64,000 bases of DNA from Calothrix sp. NIES-4105 (GTDB taxonomy: Bacteria; Cyanobacteriota; Cyanobacteriia; Cyanobacteriales; Nostocaceae), in the NCBI RefSeq assembly GCF_002368415.1, contig NZ_AP018290.1, positions 2,173,470 to 2,237,469 on the forward strand, written 5' to 3'. Each line of letters opens with the position of its first letter. Position 1 is the stretch's first letter. The notes under the pieces were generated by a model. It searched no databases and was not told the DNA's origin. It worked only from the letters and a program-made list of their open reading frames with translations. Positions 59,662-64,000 of this stretch are shown piece by piece. Position numbers and translations under genes: made by a program.

Positions 59662-61803
59662 ATGGGGAATTTCTCTCAGTCTTCATCTTCAAGTTCTGAC
59701 CGTGACCGGAGTAAGAACTCTGAATCAACCTATAGTGAACCAGTACCTTTAGCTTGGTCTGAAGAAACTGGTAGTGATTGGAATTTTCGAGACTTTCTCG
59801 GAATTATAAGGCGCCGTTTGCTAGTTGTAGTTGGGGTAGGAACCATCGTTATGGGAATAAACGCTAACTCAATGTTGAACCAGAAGAAAGAATATGAAAG
59901 TAACTTTAGATTATTAGTAGAACCACTTAACGATGACAGTAAAGCGATTGATGTCACTAAAGATGCAAATGCAACAAGAACAACTTTAGATTATGAAAGT
60001 CAAATTCAAGTTCTCAAAAGTCCTGATTTATTAAGTGGTGTAATTCAGAAGTTACAAAAATCTTACCCAGAAATTAACTATACCACGCTAATTAACTCGC
60101 TGACTGTAGTTCGTTTAGGTGAAACAAAGATTATTGAGGTACGGTATCGAGGAGAAAATGCAGAAAAAGTTCACAATATTGCCAAGCAAATTTCTAACGA
60201 TTATTTAGAATATAGCCTACAGAAACGACAAACGAAACTCCGTCAGGGAATTAGCTTTGTCGATAAACAACTTCCTGTATTACAGAAACGAGTCGATTCG
60301 ATTCAGCGAGAATTACAGTTTTTTAAACAAAAAAACAATTTCGTAGACCCAGAAACTCAATCGCAGCAAATTGCAAGTCAAGTTAATACATTGTCACAGC
60401 AGCGACTTGCAGTTAATCAACAGTTAGCGCAAGCGCGCGCTAGTGCATCTGAATTAACTGCACCGAATGGTCAGCTAGCTGCATTGAACGATGCGACTGT
60501 TTACCAGCAGTTGCTTGTCCAGGTGCGTCAGTTAGAAGCACAAATAGCTGCGGAACGAGCGCGTTTTCAAGAAGATAATCCGGTAATTCGCACGCTAAGA
60601 GAAAAAAGGGATAATTTATTACCCTTACTAAATCAGGAAGCACAGCGGATTACCAATGTGAAGGTTGCACAAGCAGCTACGCAATTGCAAACGTTACAAG
60701 TGCAAAGCGAGGAGTTGAAAAAAGCAGAAAAAAGACTCGAAGAACAGCGTAAGCAATCACCTGTACTAGCACGACAGTATACCGAATTACAGCGAAACTT
60801 ACAGGTTGCTACCGAAAGCTTGAATCGTTTCCTGACTACACGTGAAACTCTACAAATCCAAATAGTACAGACCGAGTTACCTTGGCAGTTAATTCAACCA
60901 CCTAGTAAACCTGAGTCTCCTGCATCAGATACGAAACGTGCTTTAATTATGGGATTGCTTGGTAGTATGGCAGCAGGAGTTGGCGCCGCAGTATTATTAG
61001 ACAAGCTCGACAATACGTATCACACAGTCGCATCTCTCAAAGAAGCAGTTAAGCTACCCTTGATAGGTACTATTCCATTCGAGAGACAACTCTTTAGCGA
61101 GCAAAATCGAACAAATAAACAAATTTCGGCAATTAAAACAGTAAAGTTACAACATATTGGTATCCCGGTAATTGCGCGAGTATCAGATTACGGCAATTAC
61201 TCCGAAAAATTCTTAGAAGCATTACGAGTACTATATACAAACATTCAATTTCTTGGTTCCGACCGTCCAATTCGTTCAATAGTAGTAAGTTCGGCAATGT
61301 CCTCTGATGGTAAATCAACAATTGCCTTTAATCTAGCCAAAATTGCTGCAGCAATGGGTCAACGTGTACTACTTGTCGATGCAAATCTACGTCAACCTAC
61401 AATTCACACCCTTTCTAACCTCAGTAATTTATGGGGACTAACTAACCTTATCTCTACCAATTCCCCAATTGAAGAAGTAATTCGACCATATCCCCAAATA
61501 AAAGAACTATCTATTATTACTTCTGGCCCAACACCCCCAGACCCCATCAAATTACTATCATCTGAGAAGATAAAGCGACTTATGGGAGAGTTTCAGAATA
61601 TGTTCGACCTAGTAATATACGATACTCCGCATTTAAATGAACTCGCAGATGCAAGTTTACTGGCGCCTCATACTAACGGAATTTTGCTTGCCGTCCGAAT
61701 GGATAAAACAGATACATCACAACTTAAGCGCGCGTTAGACAACCTCAAACTCTCTCGGTTAAACATTCTGGGTGTCGTTAGTAATGCTCAAAAAAGAAGT
61801 TAG
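59662..61803 (+). CDS. Polysaccharide co-polymerase/tyrosine autokinase (Wzc/GumC type) without Tyr-rich tail
   Basis: 713 residues. A cytosolic tip is followed by membrane helix 1 (RLLVVVGVGTIVMGINA, ~52-68), the Wzz periplasmic domain with a long coiled coil (~195-400: PVLQKRVDSIQRELQFFKQK...) and helix 2 (ALIMGLLGSMAAGVGAAVLL, ~428-447). The cytosolic BY-kinase-like ATPase has Walker A SSAMSSDGKST (~546-553), Walker A' VLLVDANLRQP and Walker B VIYDTPH. BY-kinases control export and chain length of capsular and exopolysaccharides. The C-terminus ends NAQKRS without a tyrosine cluster, so autophosphorylation of the classic kind is doubtful. The start is the ATG at 59662. Confidence 0.9.
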   Translation: MGNFSQSSSSSSDRDRSKNSESTYSEPVPLAWSEETGSDWNFRDFLGIIRRRLLVVVGVGTIVMGINANSMLNQKKEYESNFRLLVEPLNDDSKAIDVTKDANATRTTLDYESQIQVLKSPDLLSGVIQKLQKSYPEINYTTLINSLTVVRLGETKIIEVRYRGENAEKVHNIAKQISNDYLEYSLQKRQTKLRQGISFVDKQLPVLQKRVDSIQRELQFFKQKNNFVDPETQSQQIASQVNTLSQQRLAVNQQLAQARASASELTAPNGQLAALNDATVYQQLLVQVRQLEAQIAAERARFQEDNPVIRTLREKRDNLLPLLNQEAQRITNVKVAQAATQLQTLQVQSEELKKAEKRLEEQRKQSPVLARQYTELQRNLQVATESLNRFLTTRETLQIQIVQTELPWQLIQPPSKPESPASDTKRALIMGLLGSMAAGVGAAVLLDKLDNTYHTVASLKEAVKLPLIGTIPFERQLFSEQNRTNKQISAIKTVKLQHIGIPVIARVSDYGNYSEKFLEALRVLYTNIQFLGSDRPIRSIVVSSAMSSDGKSTIAFNLAKIAAAMGQRVLLVDANLRQPTIHTLSNLSNLWGLTNLISTNSPIEEVIRPYPQIKELSIITSGPTPPDPIKLLSSEKIKRLMGEFQNMFDLVIYDTPHLNELADASLLAPHTNGILLAVRMDKTDTSQLKRALDNLKLSRLNILGVVSNAQKRS

Positions 61804-61899
61804 ATATACATAAAATTTTATATTCTAGCAAAGGGTTGCAATTTGTAAGCACTATCTGTAAAAATGAGAAGAATATGAAAAATATCTAGTAATTTACAA

Positions 61900-62316
61900 A
61901 TGGCGCCTGTGAAACTTGACACCCCAATTAGCTATCCTTTAGCAACCCAGTTAGAGAACGACCCCAACACCCTAGCTGGCATTGCCACGATTGAAACAGT
62001 ACAGGCAGTTCCAGAAAAGGCGCCATGTAAAAAAGAATCACTATGGGTAACTTTCACAACGACATTTGTAACGATATTTTTAGCTGAGATAGGCGATAAA
62101 ACTCAGTTATCAACACTGTTAATGAGTGCCGAGTCCCACTCACCATTAGTAGTATTTCTAGGTTCAGCAGCAGCATTAATCACTACAAGCTTACTAGGTG
62201 TACTGTTAGGTAGTTGGATGGCAAGCAAGTTTTCACCCAAAACAGTCGAAAAATCAGCAGGAGTAATGTTAATGCTTATCTCCGTGATGTTATTCTGGGA
62301 TGTTTTCATAGGTTAA
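61900..62316 (+). CDS. UPF0016/GDT1 family transporter, half-size subunit A
   Basis: 138 residues: a ~45-residue polar N-terminus, then three hydrophobic helices with the family motif E-x-G-D-K-T/S (FLAEIGDKTQLSTLLMSA). UPF0016 proteins export Mn2+ or Ca2+; full-length forms carry two such motifs, and here each gene carries one. The companion gene starts 26 bases downstream, so the two are expected to form a heterodimeric transporter in the plasma or thylakoid membrane. The start is the ATG at 61900, whose codons 1-3 contain a GGCGCC word. Confidence 0.87.
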   Translation: MAPVKLDTPISYPLATQLENDPNTLAGIATIETVQAVPEKAPCKKESLWVTFTTTFVTIFLAEIGDKTQLSTLLMSAESHSPLVVFLGSAAALITTSLLGVLLGSWMASKFSPKTVEKSAGVMLMLISVMLFWDVFIG

Positions 62317-62341
62317 CCTTTACCTTTACCCCTTATAAATT

Positions 62342-62647
62342 ATGAACTGGCATCTTTTAGGAATAAGCTTTATTACAGTCTTTTTATCAGAGTTAGGCGA
62401 CAAAAGTCAGCTAGCAGCAATTGCATTATCAGGACGCTGCCAATCTCCGCGCGCTGTATTCTTCGGTACTGCCGCAGCACTACTATTAACAAGTTTACTA
62501 GGCGCCTTAGCAGGAGGTGCAGTTGCAGAAGTGTTACCAACAAGATTACTAAAAGGTATTGCAGCAGTAGGATTTGCGGTTCTTGCAGTGCGTCTACTGT
62601 TTTTTAATAATCAAGAAGCTGATGAGTCACAGGAAGAAACAGTTTAA
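62342..62647 (+). CDS. UPF0016/GDT1 family transporter, half-size subunit B
   Basis: 101 residues, three hydrophobic helices with the second copy of the motif (FLSELGDKSQLAAIALS), then LLTSLLGALAGGAVAEVLP and a short acidic tail (NNQEADESQEE). It pairs with the upstream gene (61900-62316). A manganese/calcium exporter function follows from the family and is not proven here. The start is the ATG at 62342. Its TAA stop is followed by a diverged GGTGCGT repeat. Confidence 0.88.
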   Translation: MNWHLLGISFITVFLSELGDKSQLAAIALSGRCQSPRAVFFGTAAALLLTSLLGALAGGAVAEVLPTRLLKGIAAVGFAVLAVRLLFFNNQEADESQEETV

Positions 62648-62650
62648 CAG

Positions 62651-62755
62651 TAAGGTGCGTGAAAACACTTTAATATTTCATTTCATTGATTTAGAATTGA
62701 TGCTCTAAATATACAATAGTAAAGACTGTACATGTACAGTCTCTACATTATGTAA
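62651..62755. repeat. Diverged TAAGGTGCGT unit and GTACATGTAC palindrome
   Basis: TAAGGTGCGTGAAAACACTT at 62651 resembles the 51-bp unit at 57727. Further on, AGACTGTACA/TGTACAGTCT at 62731-62750 is a perfect 20-base palindrome, followed by CTCTAC, a relative of the GTAGAGAC family. Confidence 0.7.
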
Positions 62756-62774
62756 TCTTTAATTTTGCTAGGTA

Positions 62775-63269
62775 TTAAACAGACTTTTGGCGCCAACACC
62801 ATCCAAATATCAAGCCAATAGCTGTCAACTTGAATGCTTCAAAACTCCAGTACAATCCGTGTAGCATATTCATGGATACTGGGAATTCAGATGCTGAGTC
62901 AAATAAATTTAGGTCTATGCCTGTAGCACACATTTGTGGAGTTAAGAAATATGTAAATGCGAGGGCTATACTTAAGAGCGTCACAGCTAAAGCAGCTACA
63001 CCACCATACCAGCGTAGTTGAGTTTTTGATAAAGCGAGAATGCTAGTTAAGACTGCGGCAGCAGATAATAATTCAATGCGGTTAAAATTCCAGAAGATTG
63101 AATAACCTGCGGTAGCAAAACTATCGAGGGTCATCATCCCAGAAAAGTACATGCTAGGCATAATTACCCAGTCGAGGAGAAGACTAGCACTAAACCAGAA
63201 GCCCAGAATTAGAGTCAAAACTGTGTGCCAAACTGGGCGTTTTAATTCAACGTTAGAAATAGCATTCAT
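62775..63269 (-). CDS. DUF4149-like integral membrane protein
   Basis: 164 residues with four hydrophobic helices: ~16-36, 58-80, 88-112 and 138-158. The N-terminal HTVLTLILGFWFSASLLLDWVIMPSMYFSGMMT and the C-terminal MLHGLYWSFEAFKLTAIGLIFGWCWRQK resemble DUF4149/TMEM205-like proteins. Function is unknown. The start is the ATG at 63269. The 300 bases upstream (63270-63568) hold no clear gene and presumably contain its promoter. Confidence 0.65.
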   Translation of the reverse strand: MNAISNVELKRPVWHTVLTLILGFWFSASLLLDWVIMPSMYFSGMMTLDSFATAGYSIFWNFNRIELLSAAAVLTSILALSKTQLRWYGGVAALAVTLLSIALAFTYFLTPQMCATGIDLNLFDSASEFPVSMNMLHGLYWSFEAFKLTAIGLIFGWCWRQKSV

Positions 63270-63568
63270 GGAATAATTGCCTGTATATATATTTATAGTT
63301 TGTACCTAAAAAAGTTGTTTTGACAACAGATAGCAATTATCCTTTACAAAACGGTCAATTTTTTATAAGTATTTAAGCTTAGTTTGGTTCTGAAACCCTT
63401 TGTACATATAAGATTAGGTCTGACTAAGAATTATTAAGCTCAAACGGTTGATTAATGTTACGTATTGGGATTAAATCTCAGATTTTTAAGGCGCGATTGG
63501 TATAATATAACGTCAGTTAATTACGCTTATAAATGGCGCCTGTGTAATAAATATGTTCGGAAGGATTA

Positions 63569-64000
63569 TTACCCGCGCGCGTGTATAGTCATTGGTAAGC
63601 CGTTTTTAGGGCGGGTGTTAAAATTGAAGAAAGGCTGCAATTCATAATCGAATGGTACTGTTAACTTAAAACGCTGTAAAATCATAGCAATATTAATCCG
63701 CATTTGCATCATAGCGAATGCATTACCGATACAAATACGAGAACCTCCAGAAAAAGGAAGATAAGCAAACTTAGGAATATTATCTTTATACTGATGAAAT
63801 CTATCGGGATTAAAGCGTAATGGTTCGGGGAAGTAATCGCTACGACGATGTAGTGTCCAAGGTGCAATTAAAACTAAACTATTTTTGGGGATAGTGTACT
63901 CATTAATAACAACGTTTTCAGTTGCTTGTCTGGAAACAACTGCTGTGACAGGCAATAATCGCATTGATTCTTTTAAGACCATTTCGAGATACGGCATTTG
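63569..64000 (-). CDS. Cytochrome P450, C-terminal part (5' truncated by window edge)
   Basis: The last ~144 residues of a P450: the ExxR pair in LKESMRLLP (K-helix), the PERF-like FNPDRFHQY, and the haem-binding loop PFSGGSRICIGNAFA with the proximal Cys. This gives a full oxygen-activation end; the N-terminal two-thirds lie beyond 64000. It resembles cyanobacterial CYP110-type fatty-acid or alkane hydroxylases, but subfamily assignment needs the rest. It is transcribed leftward, diverging from nothing visible in this window. Confidence 0.93.
   Translation of the reverse strand, partial: QMPYLEMVLKESMRLLPVTAVVSRQATENVVINEYTIPKNSLVLIAPWTLHRRSDYFPEPLRFNPDRFHQYKDNIPKFAYLPFSGGSRICIGNAFAMMQMRINIAMILQRFKLTVPFDYELQPFFNFNTRPKNGLPMTIHARG

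Noticed and set aside
63465-63647. 60-codon plus-strand frame near the right edge
   Set aside because: It partly overlaps the P450 gene in antisense and shows no similarity to any family I know.
1-64000. tRNA and rRNA genes
   Set aside because: No T-loop consensus such as GGTTCGAATCC with matching acceptor stem, and no rRNA-like sequence, was seen on either strand.

Overview
The window comes from a filamentous-type cyanobacterium, most likely a heterocyst-forming Nostocales relative of the Calothrix/Rivularia/Nostoc kind; genus is not assigned. Reasons: a Psb30 (Ycf12) photosystem II gene at 19.1 kb, a siroheme pair (CbiX plus uroporphyrinogen-III methyltransferase), a zinc-ribbon Ser/Thr kinase, a DICT-like sensor kinase, an ExoD protein, half-size UPF0016 manganese transporters, a cytochrome P450, and many short dispersed repeats typical of such genomes. 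The DNA is AT-rich (about 40% G+C by eye). It has a strong word signature: GGCGCC occurs about 80 times by manual count, against 3-4 expected. The usual cyanobacterial HIP1 octamer GCGATCGC occurs only twice.

Layout. 1-19.7 kb is housekeeping and accessory DNA: a truncated kinase, a repeat array, a GxxExxY protein, exoD, a decayed cas1-cas2 pair, a response regulator and sensor kinase, murE, glutaredoxin, cbiX-cobA, a lipoprotein, a nitrilase-family hydrolase, a MarC transporter, a HigB/HigA toxin-antitoxin pair, sbcD, recJ, psb30 and a YkgJ-type cysteine-cluster protein. 19.8-50.5 kb is a large extracellular polysaccharide locus. It holds about thirteen glycosyltransferases, a Wzy-like polymerase, an FkbM and a second methyltransferase, a UDP-sugar epimerase, a UDP-GlcNAc-type dehydrogenase, a polysaccharide deacetylase, a Wzm/Wzt ABC exporter, a 2OG-Fe(II) oxygenase, a YdcF protein and a WcaF-like acetyltransferase. 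The central part (21.5-40.7 kb) is poor in GGCGCC, carries both HIP1 octamers, and contains several broken duplicates, so it looks like a recently assembled or imported island.

50.6-59.4 kb is the most unusual part: eight consecutive plus-strand genes resembling the inner-membrane and periplasmic core of a type IV secretion system (VirB2-, B3-, B4-, B5-, B6-like, two VirB8-like paralogues, VirB10-like). No VirB7/B9, VirB11, VirD4, relaxase or mating genes are visible. The block is rich in the host GGCGCC signature, so it appears long resident. It lies between a polysaccharide acetyltransferase and a Wzc-like polysaccharide co-polymerase/kinase (59.7-61.8 kb), which raises the possibility that it serves the cell envelope rather than DNA transfer.

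61.9-64 kb holds a split UPF0016 cation transporter, a membrane protein and the C-terminal part of a cytochrome P450 that runs off the window. No tRNA, rRNA or CRISPR array was found. Function calls come from motif recognition by eye, without database searches.
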